Shown: in pieces, positions 23,391 through 35,369 of the stretch
How positions within the stretch are numbered: the first letter of the stretch is position 1
Layout: every line of letters begins with the position of its first letter
Assembly: GCA_032622095.1 (NCBI GenBank)
Contig: CP136068.1
Span: forward strand, 59,730,025 to 59,794,024
Direction: 5' to 3'
DNA length: 64,000 nucleotides
Source: Siphonodentalium dalli
Taxonomy: Eukaryota > Mollusca > Scaphopoda > Gadilida > Siphonodentaliidae
Made by a program: the position numbers and the translations under genes
The notes under the pieces: generated by a model
The model's database searches: none
What the model saw: only the letters and a program-made list of their open reading frames with translations
Told to the model about the DNA's origin: nothing

Positions 23391-23932
23391 TTAAAGGTAC
23401 TCAATCCGAATTAACGGTCGCAAATTACTATTTCCTTGACTTCGGGGGTAACAAATATTTGATTCGAGACGAGGAACCCACCCACCACAGCTCAGAGTGA
23501 TCAGATATCGATGTTAGAAATCTATTATTTTAATTAAGTGGCCCAATAGACAGTCAACAAGAAGAATTTCATTGACCAAATTGCGGGTAAAGATGGATAA
23601 CTCTAAAATCAAGTGGCTTTTTGTGTCAGATATTTGACATACCGGCAAAATAGAGTCATCGAGAAGAATTTCATTGACCAAATTGCGGGCAAAGATGGAT
23701 AACTCTAAAATCAAGTGGCTTTTTGTGTCAGATATTTGACAAACCGGTAAAATTTCGTTGAACAAAATGTTGATAAACAGGTTTTGTGCAATTTTATACT
23801 ATAGTTGATGGTGCTTTTCATTATTTTTGGGCAATTATTAGATTCTGAAAACTGAAGCGTCATTTCAAAAAATGTTGTTGGAATGTGATTATATGGGGAC
23901 CCTCTGATCAGATTAAGTACCGGTACCTTTAA
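23391..23932. mobile_element. TIR element, AAAGGTACTCAAT family, copy 2
   Basis: It starts TTAAAGGTACTCAATCCGAA and ends CTGATCAGATTAAGTACCGGTACCTTTAA (two pieces: GATTAAGTACC, GGTACCTTTAA). The order of internal blocks is as in copy 1 at 17996-18384. It is longer because a 102-bp segment starting GAAGAATTTCATTGACC is tandemly duplicated (23561 and 23663). As 102 is a multiple of 3, an 83-codon minus-strand frame stays open through it; this is not evidence of a gene. TTAA lies at both borders. Confidence 0.65.
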
Positions 23933-24770
23933 GAGATTTTATGGTATCTGGAACATTTCATATTTAGTTACATGTAGCATGGCATTCGGAAATATTATAT
24001 GTCGCCTTGAGGCAAAAATTTATATTACCATATTTATGGTGGTGATCGCCTACATGTATTGACCAAAATGGACAGGATTACATTTTTCTCTTGTCGTGTC
24101 CATTTCATTCCTAACTTAGAAGTATGTCGATCTGGTAAATAATTGACTGGAGAGAATGCTTACACGATCAGTTATGTCTTGGCCACTAACTGAGAGCTGT
24201 GATAATAATAGTAAGTTATCGTTGGAGACCCCCCCCCCACAATGGAGATCTCTAGTCGCATCCATGTAGCCAATGTGTTCTTATACCTTATAACCGGGGA
24301 GGTGGCTACATGTAGATACCTTGATATTTCCAAATGTACGTACCTTGAACCAGACCAAAGTCAAATGTTCTCGAAATACTACTTTGCAACCCCCCCTCCC
24401 AGTTGAACTTTCCAAATGGTACCTCAAACATTTCCAACGGAAATGTCAAACCCGACACCCTCTAAACCTAAATTGTTCAACCGATAGCCATTCCGACCAA
24501 ACTTTGGACCAAAAGTAGAAGAATATACTGCTGTTGGTCTAAAAACAACACATTCCCCCACTAAATACTGGTTGGAAAATCAAACAATCAATAATATATA
24601 TTGTTTGTATCTCAGGATGTCTGCTGTTCACATTTCTAGCTACATGTAGCTGGGACTAATATATTATTATATATTATACGAGTCCCAGTCTCAAAATAGT
24701 AAGCTATTATATGTTTTGGGTTGGGAGGTAGGCCTACCACCCGGGGGTGATACGTGGTGGCTCGGAGTGT
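23933..24770. other. Unassigned interval with one short hairpin
   Basis: No gene is seen. The second CTGGGACT/AGTCCCAG hairpin lies at 24650-24688. Poly-C tracts occur at 24231 and 24392. Confidence 0.35.
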
Positions 24771-25000
24771 TTTTAGGTGGTATTTAAGGCGGGCCACCCA
24801 CACATTCCGTCAAATCGGTCGAAATCCTTACCATTCTCGAAATTGGTCCATACCCAATTTTCACCACTCGGGGTGGTACCACTGTGGGGTGGGGTGGGGG
24901 GGGGGGGGGGGGTGTTTCTATGTGGTATTTGGGGCGGGCCACACACCCATGCCGTCAAGTCAGCCGAAAGCGACATTTTTGAAAATAAGGAATATATAGG
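24771..25000. repeat. Tandem duplication (~146 bp) around a poly-G tract
   Basis: GTGGTATTTAAGGCGGGCCA at 24777 and GTGGTATTTGGGGCGGGCCA at 24922 start two copies that continue ACCCA, CCGTCAA and a CGAAA block. A G run of about 19 lies between them at 24896. Open frames on both strands here are GC-skew artefacts. Confidence 0.7.
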
Positions 25001-25179
25001 GAAGGGAATAAGTTCCAAATGTCATGATCGTTGTGATAGCGCCATATACAAATGTCTGCCATTAGCATGAATTGTAATTTGCCAGACACAAAGAATGATG
25101 AGGCGATCAGCATAATAATTGCATTAGAATATCAATTATATGGAATACTATTATGGCCACTTCCTAATGGCGCTTTTGA

Positions 25180-25325
25180 TGCGCGCCGAAAGCGACAAAA
25201 AGTGCGCCATTAGTAACGCGCCGAAAGCGACAAAATGTGCGTCATTACGACGCACTTTTTGTCGCTTTCGGCCCGCCGAAACATGCGCTAATATCGCACA
25301 TTTTGTCGCTTTCGGTGGCGGCATC
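25180..25325. repeat. Four-arm palindrome of GCCGAAAGCGACAAAA units
   Basis: GCGCCGAAAGCGACAAAA occurs twice forward (about 25183 and 25220) and twice inverted (TTTTGTCGCTTTCGGC at about 25256, TTTTGTCGCTTTCGGT at about 25301). Forward copies are followed by AGTGCGC or TGTGCGT. Pairing can be outer-with-outer and inner-with-inner, or between neighbours, so this is a double foldback. It is GC-rich against its flanks. Confidence 0.75.
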
Positions 25326-25384
25326 TAGCCCGTATACTATATTGAAATTTGAGATATATGATGCAATTTTTTTTCGACTGGCCC

Positions 25385-25620
25385 ATAAAAAAAATGACTC
25401 GTTCCCGATCTATATGTTACCAATTCCAACAGTCATGCCTAATTTCATAATGATCCGACCAAAGTTACAACCCGTAGCCTATAGCAATGGAAATTGTCGA
25501 CGGACGTACTTATATTCGGAAACCACTGGCGATGGATACCAACCCATGGGAAATTGGCAATATCTCAACTTGAATTTTCATGTTCAGCAGCTTGAGCTAA
25601 AATGCATTCTGAAATAGCGT
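25385..25620 (+). mobile_element. Family-A 3' fragment, diverged
   Basis: It carries ATGACTCGTTCCC, TAATTTCATAATGATC(C)GACC, GTAGCC, GGAAATTGTCGACGGACG, ATACCAACCCATGG and, at the end, CTTGAGCTAAAA. This is the order of the last core unit plus 3' domain of family A. The 3' hairpin is decayed. Confidence 0.65.
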
Positions 25621-26800
25621 TTTATTTATCAAATTATACAGCTTCTCATGTCTCAGCCACAAATAATGATAATCCTATTTATTCGAACAACGTATTCGTA
25701 AACACACATGAATAGTGCAACCACTGGCCCCTGGCACAAATTGGTCATAATACTAAAAGTACATATATATGATATTTATTATATTATTTTTAGGGGAAAA
25801 TTCCCCATTTTAAAGAAATAACACCAAGCTTGGTGAAAATGGCTTCAAAATCATTTTTTTTTCAAAATACCAAATTTGTTGACAGGACTGCCCCTTCCTT
25901 AAATATTATAATAGTCTTCAACACTAACATCCATAAAATAGGATGAAGCAAAACAAATTGTAAAAATCTATTCCCAAATTCAAAAACATTTCGATTTTTT
26001 TTTTAATCTGCCGATCTGCCACTCCGTTTGATCGCCTATATATAGCCAAAGTCATAAACATTATTAGCGCCCTTAATCCCCGGGTTACGTGTATGATATG
26101 ACCCTATGTCCACATTTTCAGAGGGGTTAAGTCGTTTTGTCGCCTTTTTCCGGACAGACACACGAACTCAATTTATTTTTATTAGTAATGGTTAGTGCTA
26201 ATGTCACTACATGTATATATTTGCACGCGTGACACCCCGTCAATAACCCCGCCATCGCTAATGTACGTCCCTAGCCTCGGCACAGAAACTGACCCAACAT
26301 CCCGCGTCTGGACGTCGCCTTGATATGAATCTTGAAAGCATAATTTCGAGTTTTACTATACGAGTATAGGCTGCACTTTCAAGAATGAACAGTCCGTAGC
26401 TGCAGGTAAAATAAAGTTCATCCTGATTACGATACGCGGCAAACTAACTTCATTTATATTATTCGATTAATACAAGCCGTTGCTCTTTTCATCATTACTA
26501 TCAATAAACACGAATTATGCATGCACGTAAGAAACAGGTCTGTTGTGACAAACGCATGGCCAAATAGCCTGTCTTAGAAAAGCCGACGAAATTCCTAACA
26601 GATGTACATCGTTTAGAAATTTCGTCTGCTTTCCAAAGAGACATACACAGCGTACTCCGGTATCAGGCTATAGGAGGCCATGCAGTTAGCTCGTACTGTG
26701 AGAAGCACACTCGATTAATTATCTTCATCCGGGCACTCTGAACCAACGGGGCCCGCATCTTGGTTATGTCGCAATAATCAAAGTGTCCCTTTAAAGGAGT
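25621..26800. other. Unassigned interval downstream of RPL27
   Basis: No gene recognised on either strand, and no repeat with visible termini. Confidence 0.3.
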
Positions 26801-26802
26801 TC

Positions 26803-26847
26803 AATCTACTATAGCTCCACTGGAGACTTTGTTTCAGACGAGCTAAA
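26803..26847 (+). mobile_element. Solo family-D 3' end
   Basis: CTATAGCTCCACTGGAGACT, TTGTTTCAGACGAGCTAAAAA is the hairpin and A-rich end that closes family-D elements at 46019, 48574, 50423 and 52248. Here it has neither core nor microsatellite. It lies 70 bp beyond the RPL27 stop. Confidence 0.6.
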
Positions 26848-26892
26848 AACCTACTGCAACTACATTGGAATGGGGATAAAAGGCAAAGTGTT

Positions 26893-26904
26893 TTTATTTT
26901 TATT
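26893..26904 (-). promoter_or_regulatory. RPL27 polyadenylation signals
   Basis: Two AATAAA hexamers on the minus strand, 13 to 24 bases after the RPL27 stop. This gives the very short 3' UTR usual for ribosomal protein genes. Confidence 0.6.
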
Positions 26905-26916
26905 TTAATGTACATC

Positions 26917-26965
26917 TTAAAACCTCAACTTCTGGAAAAACCATCTGTTCTTTCCTGTCTTGTAT
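26917..26965 (-). CDS. RPL27: 60S ribosomal protein L27 (eL27), last coding exon
   Basis: The minus strand has TTTTTATTTAACAG acceptor, then one base completing an Arg codon (AG|A), then 15 residues YKTGKNRWFFQKLRF and TAA at 26919-26917. This is the invariant C-terminus of eukaryotic eL27 (family knowledge: RYKTGKNKWFFQKLRF). eL27 is a structural protein of the large cytosolic ribosomal subunit with a KOW-type fold near its N-terminus. The exon border after Arg matches the animal RPL27 gene structure. The longer open frame running upstream to 27186 is intron. Two AATAAA signals follow within 25 bases of the stop. The preceding exon is 11.75 kb away. Confidence 0.92.
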
Positions 26966-27040
26966 CTGTTAAATAAAAAATGAAAATGAATTATGAAATG
27001 TGACAGAAATCCCCAAATGTCAACAAGTTCAATGTCAACC

Positions 27041-27264
27041 CCCCTCCCCCCCCCCCAAGACACACAGTTGAGATTGTGTGCAATGCTAAATGTTTGTATA
27101 GGAGAGAAATTGTGTGGTTTTCTAAGTTCAAGAAGGTCCACAAATCTGGTGAACAATAAATCAAATGAGCATATCCTCTCACTCATATTGGTCTATCAAG
27201 GTACCAAAAGATATTCAAAGCAAAATGGGGGGGTTTGAAGGGGGGGGGGGGGGGGGGGGGGGGG
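27041..27264. repeat. Poly-C and poly-G tracts in the last RPL27 intron
   Basis: C-rich at 27041-27057 and a G run of ~25 at 27240-27264, preceded by another G7. These tracts make spurious Pro/Gly frames. The G run could form a quadruplex, and its length is likely to be unreliable in assemblies. Confidence 0.7.
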
Positions 27265-27698
27265 CTAACCCTCCAACTTTGATCAACATTTTCAACAGTT
27301 GGATATTTCATGCCTCACACAGCATTTGTTGGAAATTTTACACCACTTATTGGTTGAAATTGTTAGTTGGTTGATTTTCCAGCATCTAATTAGTGGGATA
27401 TTTGTTGTTTTAGATCAACTCTAGCAAATAGTTTCTGTATATTTAGTCCAAATTTTGGTCTGAAATTGTTATCAATTGAAAATATACCATCATTATAGAT
27501 TGTCAGGTTGGTTGGAAATTTCCAAGTTAGAAAGTTCAAACCCAGTGGTCCTGTCCTCTATTTGGACCACTCTTGGCGGTGGCCATTTTGAATTGGACGT
27601 GTTTGGTGAATATGTGTGGTGTCTTGGGAGCAACCCTACATCACTCTTTGTTAGACCTAAATTGGCAAAGGGCATATTTTGCAATGGTATAACATCTA

Positions 27699-28411
27699 CA
27701 GGGTTCATACACCTAGCTGATAGTAAAATTCCATAACTTTTCCATACTTTCGGACAAATTTTCCAAGACTTTTCAGTGAAAAAATTCCATAACTTTTCCA
27801 TACCTCGTACCTAGCTAAACAATGAGGAAGACCAATATATAAATTTCCAGGTTGTTTAAACAGAGTTTTTTATTTAGCGTGGCTGATGAGTGCCGCTTCG
27901 CCCATGTTGCAATATCTATTAACTTTCCGGATTTAACACAGTCTGCATTTCGTCTTCATCCGGTTCTCTGGTACCCGATCTATCCATGCTTCAAACCGCG
28001 TATCCGTGTCCATTTGTCACGGAAGACAGTTTCCAGGCATATTTGTTTACTATTACTATTTAGGTCAAATTCTGATATATTTAGCGGTAAAACAGGAATT
28101 CCGGTAAGGTAGACAATTCGTGTTTCGGCATACTGTAAAACGTGTAGTTCAACTATGACTACGGAGATGGTATCGCAAGCTTACACGATAAGATCGGAAA
28201 GTAACAGCGTTTATTTACCTAAGAACTCGGCCTTGGGATATTCCATGACTTTTCAAAACCTTGAATCTCGGGGTAGCTTATTTTCAAGACTTTTCCCATA
28301 GTAGGGTGAAAAAAGGTCCCATTTTCCAGACTTTTCAAGGGTACTAGTATTGAATCGAAATTTTCGAATTCCATAACTTTTCCAGGATTCCAGACCCGCG
28401 TACGAACCCTG
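27699..28411. mobile_element. hAT-like element, CAGGGTTCRTAC termini
   Basis: It starts CAGGGTTCATAC (27699) and ends GTACGAACCCTG (28411), which are 12-bp inverted ends of hAT type. ATCTA flanks both ends directly, a 5-bp duplication, shorter than the 8 bp usual for hATs. Subterminal phrases TTCCATAACTTTTCC and CCA(A)GACTTTTC are repeated in direct orientation near both ends (27729, 27787, 28369). The middle is unrelated unique DNA of higher GC with no transposase-like frame. Confidence 0.7.
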
Positions 28412-29104
28412 ATCTATATATTTGCCCTGCAAAGCACAAAGAGACATTTGTGCACAAATATTAGATGAAATGTCATGGTGCTCGGCTATAACGCCTATAA
28501 TCTCCTAAATTATCTATGAATTAGGTGCAATATCAAAATTATTTATCGTGGGTGCGCACTGGAGCTTGTCATGTTTGCTCGTTTTCGAACTGGAGCCATA
28601 AAAATTTCGCACTGAAGCCACTGTGTGCTTGTCTTTTAATGTGCCACCTGTAGCACTGTTCAGATTTTTTATGTATATTTTTGCATATTTGTGTCCCGGA
28701 GATAACAAACTTACCAGAAAACTATGGCATGCCCATTGGAATGACCCATTTCTGGCATAAAAGCAAACTTTATCGCCAAAGGTTACGGTAAAATGTCGAA
28801 AACGAACTGATAAACTCCCGATTGTTCAATCTTCCGAGAGTGCTACAACTCAAATTAAACACGCACAGATACAGACAGTGATATTGAACAATCACAATTC
28901 AATTTTGAAAGAAAAATTTGGATTTTTAAGAAAATACTTACCATTTTAAGTGCCGTCATGCTAATTTTAATAAAATTGCAGCGAGGGCAACTTAGCATTT
29001 ATCGATGCGCACTGGAACCCCAGTGAGTAATAACACTAGCAAGGTTTGTGCATCTAAGAAGGGGCTCATCCAAGTTTATTTGCCTAAAAACTCATGTCCA
29101 AAAA
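28412..29104. other. Unassigned intron interval
   Basis: Within the last RPL27 intron. Nothing is recognised apart from GTGCGCACTGGA and ATGCGCACTGGA, about 460 bp apart. Confidence 0.3.
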
Positions 29105-30411
29105 ATTCAAGTGTCAATGACACTGGAGCTCAACATGGAGATGGGGAAATGTTTAAGTAATACCAGAGGTCAATAGTCCAGTGCATTTATGTTTGTACCC
29201 AAAACTAATTGCAACAGATTTTTTATTTGCTGAAATAGTACATAAACCCTCCTTCCCGTGATGACGTCGTGTCAGGGGCCATAACTCTGGCAACAATGGA
29301 GAAAACTGAATTGACACATTTTTACACTAAGTCCAGAAAAGGGCCATAACTCTGGAAAAAAGTGCGGAAAAAACCACAATGCTGGTCTACCGGTATACCA
29401 AAGGACTTCCAAATTGGACTATCGATACTTGATCTTGGTTGCGAAATGTTTGTTATGGACCCTCCGGAGGTCTCCACTAAATACCCCGAATCCTTGGAGG
29501 TCGGTGCATAATAAATGTGGGTTGCAGGGTGTGCCGATGGATTCAAATGGAAAAAGTTAATGGCTTCCATCTAGGTCACTTCTAACATCCATACTAGTAT
29601 GTAGCTTGGTGATGATCGGATGAGGGAGGTGGCCTGTAGTGTGTGCCCCCTTGAGCTGTAGCTAAACTTGGGAAGGAGTTAATTTTTTGCTGAGCAATGA
29701 ATAGAAGGAAAGTAAACTAGAGGGCACTCCGAAGATTCATATGAAATTTGGTGATGATAGGATGAGGGATGTGATCTGTAGGGTGCGCCCAAGTATTTAG
29801 TGATAGAAAGAGTCAATTCCATGTGGCCATATTTTTCAACGTCAAAATAGGAGACTCCATCTAAAGGACACCCCCAAGATCCACATGAAGTTTGGTGATC
29901 ATCAGATGAGGGATGTAATCTAGGGTGTGCAACATGATTTAGTCATGTAAAGAGTGGCCATGTTTTTCATCAAAAATTGTTCGGTATCGGGAGGGGCTGG
30001 GACCCCATGAATGACATATTTCATTGCTCCAATGATCAGTTAACATGAACAATACAAAATAAAGTCAAATTCTGAACCAGTTCCATACAGCAGAAACTTG
30101 CCTAGGAGATATTAGTAAAATTGTTCAAATATGATAGCTCCCATCTAGAGGTGATTTTCAAATCAAAATAATTCTCCAATAAATGCAGGCCGCGGTGTGT
30201 GCCGATGGATTCAAATTTGAAATCCAAGATGGCTGCTTGCGGCCATGTTTTTTAACAAATTTCTGTCAAATTAGGAGAGAATAAGAGGCTCCCACCTAGA
30301 GGTCATCACGACGATCCTTATTAAGTTTGGTGATGATCGAATGAGAGATGTTGCCTGTAGGGTGTGCCGAAGGATTTAGTCATATGAAGAGTAAATTCCA
30401 AGATGGTCACT
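29105..30411 (+). mobile_element. Old, diverged family-A element
   Basis: The 5' hairpin AGTGTCAATGACACT at 29110 and GGAGCTCAAC match the start of family-A elements. Several diverged core units follow at ~150-170-bp spacing, marked by AAGTTTGGTGATGATCG(G)ATGAG, GATGT.(G/A)CCTGTAGGGTGTGCC and GATTTAGTCATATGAAGAGTA. GGGCCATAACTCTGG phrases at 29275 and 29340 resemble family C. The 3' hairpin is missing, so the copy is truncated or composite. Confidence 0.65.
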
Positions 30412-31095
30412 TAGTCGGATTCCTTATGTCGAAAAAAAATGTCGCGCTTTTTCGGAATGTTAAAAGCGATATGAGGACAGTTTCTATACCACCAATGTGT
30501 CTATTTTCAGAATCTACCTGTTTCCAGCTTGATATTTTAGTGGAAACAGGTTTGTGTGAGGCTTTTGTTTGTGTACACCTCTATTTTTTCCCCGTCCACC
30601 TGATAATAAAAACATGCTATTACGCATAGCAAGTTCGGTAAGTGGCTTTCTTTGTTCTTAGAAATCGAAAAATATGGAGAGATCTTGCCAAAATTACTTA
30701 ATTACATATCTTAATGTGGAATTTTATCAAAAAATCATCAGATGAATTGTATTTATGACTGCATTTTCAATTTTCTTTCCCAAATATTAAGGTATTGTAT
30801 ATTCTTAAAATCAGCTAGATCACATATAGACGAACATGAACAATCTACAAGGATATCTTGATCATATGCCACAAACAAAACTTCGATACATCGATTTTTG
30901 GTAAAGATATCGCAGAAAATCTAACCCTACCCCCACCCTCACTGATTTCACAAGTCAGATTCCTTTGGTTGAAAACAACGGTCGCGCAAATTTTGGATTG
31001 TCTAAAACGATATGCGAACGGTTTATTTATCAATAGCGTGTCTACTTTCAGAGTTTACCTGTGTCCAGTTGAAATTTTAATGGAAACGAGAGGCC
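30412..31095 (+). repeat. Two copies of a dispersed ~150-bp repeat
   Basis: AGTC(G/A)GATTCCTT.(T)G is followed by GTCGCGC, AAA(G/A)CGATATG, a TCTA(T/C)TTTCAGA block, TACCTGT(T/G)TCCAG and TTTTA(G/A)TGGAAAC, at 30412-30570 and 30953-31090. A third partial copy is at 36585-36640. Origin unknown. Confidence 0.6.
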
Positions 31096-31612
31096 GATCA
31101 CGATCGGCAGATGTTAACCCATCCCATGGCGATAAAAATTTACTATGATGGGATAAATGAGAGTTTTGGTGTTGAATTATAGAGTATACTGTTATGTACT
31201 ATTATAGACAAATTTACATGACACAAATTATTGGAATTTATGGGTCACTGGCATTTATATAAGAGAATACACTCTTACAGGATCGGTATAATGCTAAACC
31301 ACCACAGCCTTGGGTTAAATGTGAAAGGTGTGACCTGGACATGGAATACTTAGGTTAAGCGAGTTCAATTTAAGTTTACAATAATAATGTGTCAAATTCT
31401 ATCAACAATATAGTATACAGATAAGCCACCACACTGCTGACCCATTAATATCAATTATATAGCAGAGCTCTCAACAAATCACAGGAATTGTGTATGTTGA
31501 AAACTGACCTCTCTATTAAACCAATAATAATTATAATGACCTCATACCATCTGAAGATATAACTCTGCAGCACAGATGTCCATGTCTACTGTTAATATCA
31601 TGTCATGTTTAT

Positions 31613-34600
31613 TAGTGATGTACCGATTATCGGTATCAGCTATCGGATCGGGCCGATATATGTGGTATCGGCAAGATATCGGTATCGGTAAAATTTAGTC
31701 TCCCGACTATTTTACGCACTGGTCAGCCCTCCATCACATAGTGATATACCATGATGACAACATCGACATGAGACTGTTGGTACACTCATGACCCAAATAA
31801 CATTTCCAAAGGTACCGTAGTTCGGAACGCTCAATAATTAAAGTTAAAACATAAACTGTATACAATTAAAATTAGAGGTGGGCCGATAATCGGTATCGGT
31901 ATCTGGCCGATAACTTTGTTATCGGTAACATATCGGTATCGGCAAAATATCACAAACTTGCCGATATCATCGCCGATATAGAAGACGTTGCACAGATTAC
32001 TACAGAACCGTTACAAATTCGTATGGATGACGGCAAAACGATGTAACAGTAACTTAAAGGTGTCATATTTGTGTATAAAGTACATCATTTTGGATAAAAA
32101 TCGCTCAGTGGTAGGCCTAAGCATAATTACATGTAATTAATGCAGACATAGTATATCGTTTTATGGATACTTGCAATGGGCTACAGTGTACTGTCAGTGA
32201 CACAAAAACAAATCGGGATCGCAAACATCTATTAGCACTGAGCAGTGAGCATTATGAGCAATAGGGTACCCTGATTGACAGAGTGAAAGCTCAAATAAAC
32301 ATGTGTTGAATAGTGTCGGGATGAACGGCCTTTGAAATTCAGGCTGAGCAACTTCAATGACCGTGTGTAAAAACTTTCTAATTAGGCCTACAAGCATCAC
32401 ACGTCGCATATATTTTGCGTATATTGCAACACTCAAGTACAAATGCTCATCGAGTCATCATGTTCAGTTGTTCACAAACATGTCAATTCCATGCTTTCAT
32501 CACTCAAATGTTTAGCGGCAACATCAAACAGACACGTGCAGTCCATGCCATGAAGTCACACATCCGGTGACTGCATTGTGCTTTGATCATGCACACCGAT
32601 CATTGGCTTCCAAAAGAGCTCAATTGAGCGCGCACGAGGTGTGAGATGGTCTGCCAAGTTGAGCACGTACCGAGTCGTACTCAGTAACCCCTGCTGATCC
32701 GGTCTTAGACTCTGTCGTAATGATGTACATGAATGTACAAATATAGCCCGGAAATAACCGGTATTAATTGTGTTTTGTCTATACTCTATAGAAACCAATT
32801 TATGTGGTGTCCCGACATTTAGTGAATTTGAATGGTGTGAATAAGATGATGAACAAATAATCCCTCTGTCGGGAAAAATTGTCACGTGACCGTGCAGTCT
32901 TAGTAAACCTCGACCAAGTTTAGTATAAACAATATTTATTCCTCGATTAATAATAATGTGTACATAATATATTGAACAAATATCCTGCCTAGACACTCAT
33001 GGTAAATTTTATTTCCGTATCGGTGGGAATTCCCCGATCGGCGAAAGGGAATTAATATTCATGTTTCCAATATAGCATAGCGTCCTGTGACTCCTTATCT
33101 ATCGATATAATTTGTGGGCGGGGACCAGGCTAATATAGCCATGTTTACAGTTTGATTGACGTGAACACACCAGCAGTAGGCCAATGTACGATTTCACAGG
33201 GCGCCAAGAATGGACAAAGTTAAACACCTCTGTGATGCCACAAGCTTTGCGACATGAAAAATACTTGATGTATACAACGTTACGTGCTGGCGGCTTAGAA
33301 CAAAGCGAGCTTTCACTCAACACTGATTGATATCATTCACGGACAATTTAGCCACGCAAGACTCCGTGTTTTTATTTGTAGCATTTATTTCCGACGACTG
33401 AATTGGAATTTATTTTCAATGTATATATGACAAAATGTTTGTCCAGATTCCAATGTGTATGTGGAAGTTCTTTGATCGTCAATAAAGACTGCCATTAACT
33501 CGAAAGATTTTTAATTTATGCGTGCACAATATTCGGACATTGATGCCGCGTGCAGCCCAAACTTTAAACATAATTATTTCCGTGGGCAATCCTGATGTCA
33601 TGCCATCGTTCCCCAAGTATATACTTACCGTCGGGAATTCACTTACTAGTAATGTCCAGTATACTTACCATGTTCACAATGTATATATACTTGTAGGCTA
33701 CGTGTCGTCCCCGATTTCTATGTCGACATCCGCCGATATATATCCTTACACAGTATACACGGATGTTTCAGTTTACTTAAATTGTATTCATATTATTGGG
33801 ATATATACAGGTCTGTATAATATATCGGTATCGGTATCTGCCGATAACAAAACGTAATTTATCGGTATCGGCATTACCGATAACACCAGTATCAGCCCAT
33901 CTCTAATTAAAATTACTTGTGAGTGCCGAGTAGCACATGTTGAAAGCGAATAACTGACGCCCCTGGCATTAGCGTGAGAATGCAATCTTCCTGTGAGTGA
34001 ATCAGACTGATGTACCGGTATCATTTAGTGATGTATTCATGGGGGTGTGGAATTAATTCTGCACCACGTGCGACAGTAAGTTGTCACATTGTTATTATCT
34101 TCCCAAGGCGGATGCCGGGCGGTAAGATCAAACGATTATTTGCATGCATTTGATGTCATCGAGTAGGAATCACTAACAAGCCACGTGTTGACAGATGACA
34201 CAGTAAACTAAAAATCACAGTGTTTATAAATAGACAAGTCACACTTGACCAGTTTGCATTAAAGTCGGTGCAGTCGTGACTCGCTATTCCTCAATATATA
34301 GAAACATCACGTGTCAACAACAGTTAAGTATGTGTGTTTAAAGTGCTTTTGATTCAAATTGATTGACATTCTGGTATACGATGACTGAAATGGAGGAGGT
34401 GACTAACTTGTTTGATAGAACCATCCGAACCAATCAGAGTGCTCTATGGGCGGGATTTGTATCTGCCGTCATGGGCAGAGAAAATGTCAACAATTTATGC
34501 GGGACATTGTTGTAGTTGTTATTAAACGCAAGTTCAACTTCTGAAAAAGATTGAGTTTGGCATATTGAAATTGAAATTGCCGTCATTGACTCAAATGGAT

Positions 34601-34904
34601 TATGGACTGATTCCGTAAGGCACGGTAACGGAATCAAACAAATATTGAGGAAATCTTATGAATGCAACGAAATATTAAATCGTTTTGCCAGGGTTTTTGG
34701 GGAACGTAAACTAAACTTTTTTGCAACCAGGTTATCGCAATATCGGTTCTTTGCAGACGATATTTTGTAATTTAAAAGACAAATTGATATGGAGTTTGGT
34801 TCACGTACAAGACTTATCGGTATCTGTATCGGATCGGCCGATAATTCTACTGAAAATATCGGCTATCGGTTTTTACCGATAACCCCCGTATCGTTACATC
34901 ACTA
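31613..34904. mobile_element. hAT element (outer) with 8-bp target duplication
   Basis: The termini TAGTGATGTACCGATTATCG and (other strand) TAGTGATGTAACGATACGGG are flanked by ATGTTTAT on both sides (31605-31612, 34905-34912), the 8-bp duplication of hAT transposons. The ends are rich in TATCGG/CCGATA words. Without the inner hAT it is about 1.25 kb and non-autonomous; no transposase domain is visible. It lies in the last RPL27 intron. Confidence 0.85.
31873..33905. mobile_element. hAT element (inner), nested in the outer hAT
   Basis: It begins TAGAGGTGGGCCGATAATCG and ends CCCATCTCTA, flanked by ATTAAAAT at 31865-31872 and 33906-33913 (exact 8-bp duplication). It shares the TATCGGTATCGG subterminal words with the element it landed in, so the two are related families. 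The 2.0-kb body has several minus-strand frames (longest 146 codons, 32996-32556), none resembling a hAT transposase or BED finger. It is best read as non-autonomous with unrelated filler. Confidence 0.85.
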
Positions 34905-35369
34905 ATGTTTATTGTTGAATCTTTATTTTAAATTATATACCGTACCATAGCCTTCTTTATCACATTATTTGCACACTGACATAAGAGACATCAGAAAATA
35001 ATATAGCCTTATCAATAGCTAAGTAGTCCAAAGGCATGGGATAGAATTGGTGAATTGGATTTAATGTTTCTCAAAACAGATTTACCAGTACATAACACAA
35101 TATTTTGGACAGATTTAAACAAATTTGGTGTGGTGATTCGGGGTACCCTTGGTAGAGTTATAATTGTGTTAGTTTTTCAAATTTGTTTAACTTAAAAAAA
35201 ATTGTTTTAATTATTTAAAAAAAAAGATTGGGACCCTTTTTATCAACGTGTATCATAATCATCAATATCTAAATGAAAACCAAATGAAAGAGTCACTGAC
35301 AATTTTTTTATTATTATTATTATAAAACATAAAAATAAAATTATTTTTTCAAATTTGTTTTCGAAAAAG

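Noticed and set aside
26917-27186. 89-codon frame ending in the eL27 C-terminus taken as one gene
   Set aside because: Only the last 15 residues are eL27; a splice acceptor precedes them and the upstream part is intron with a poly-C tract.
32556-32996. 146-codon minus-strand frame inside the inner hAT
   Set aside because: No similarity to hAT transposase, BED finger or any family I recognise, and no splice or promoter signals tied to it.
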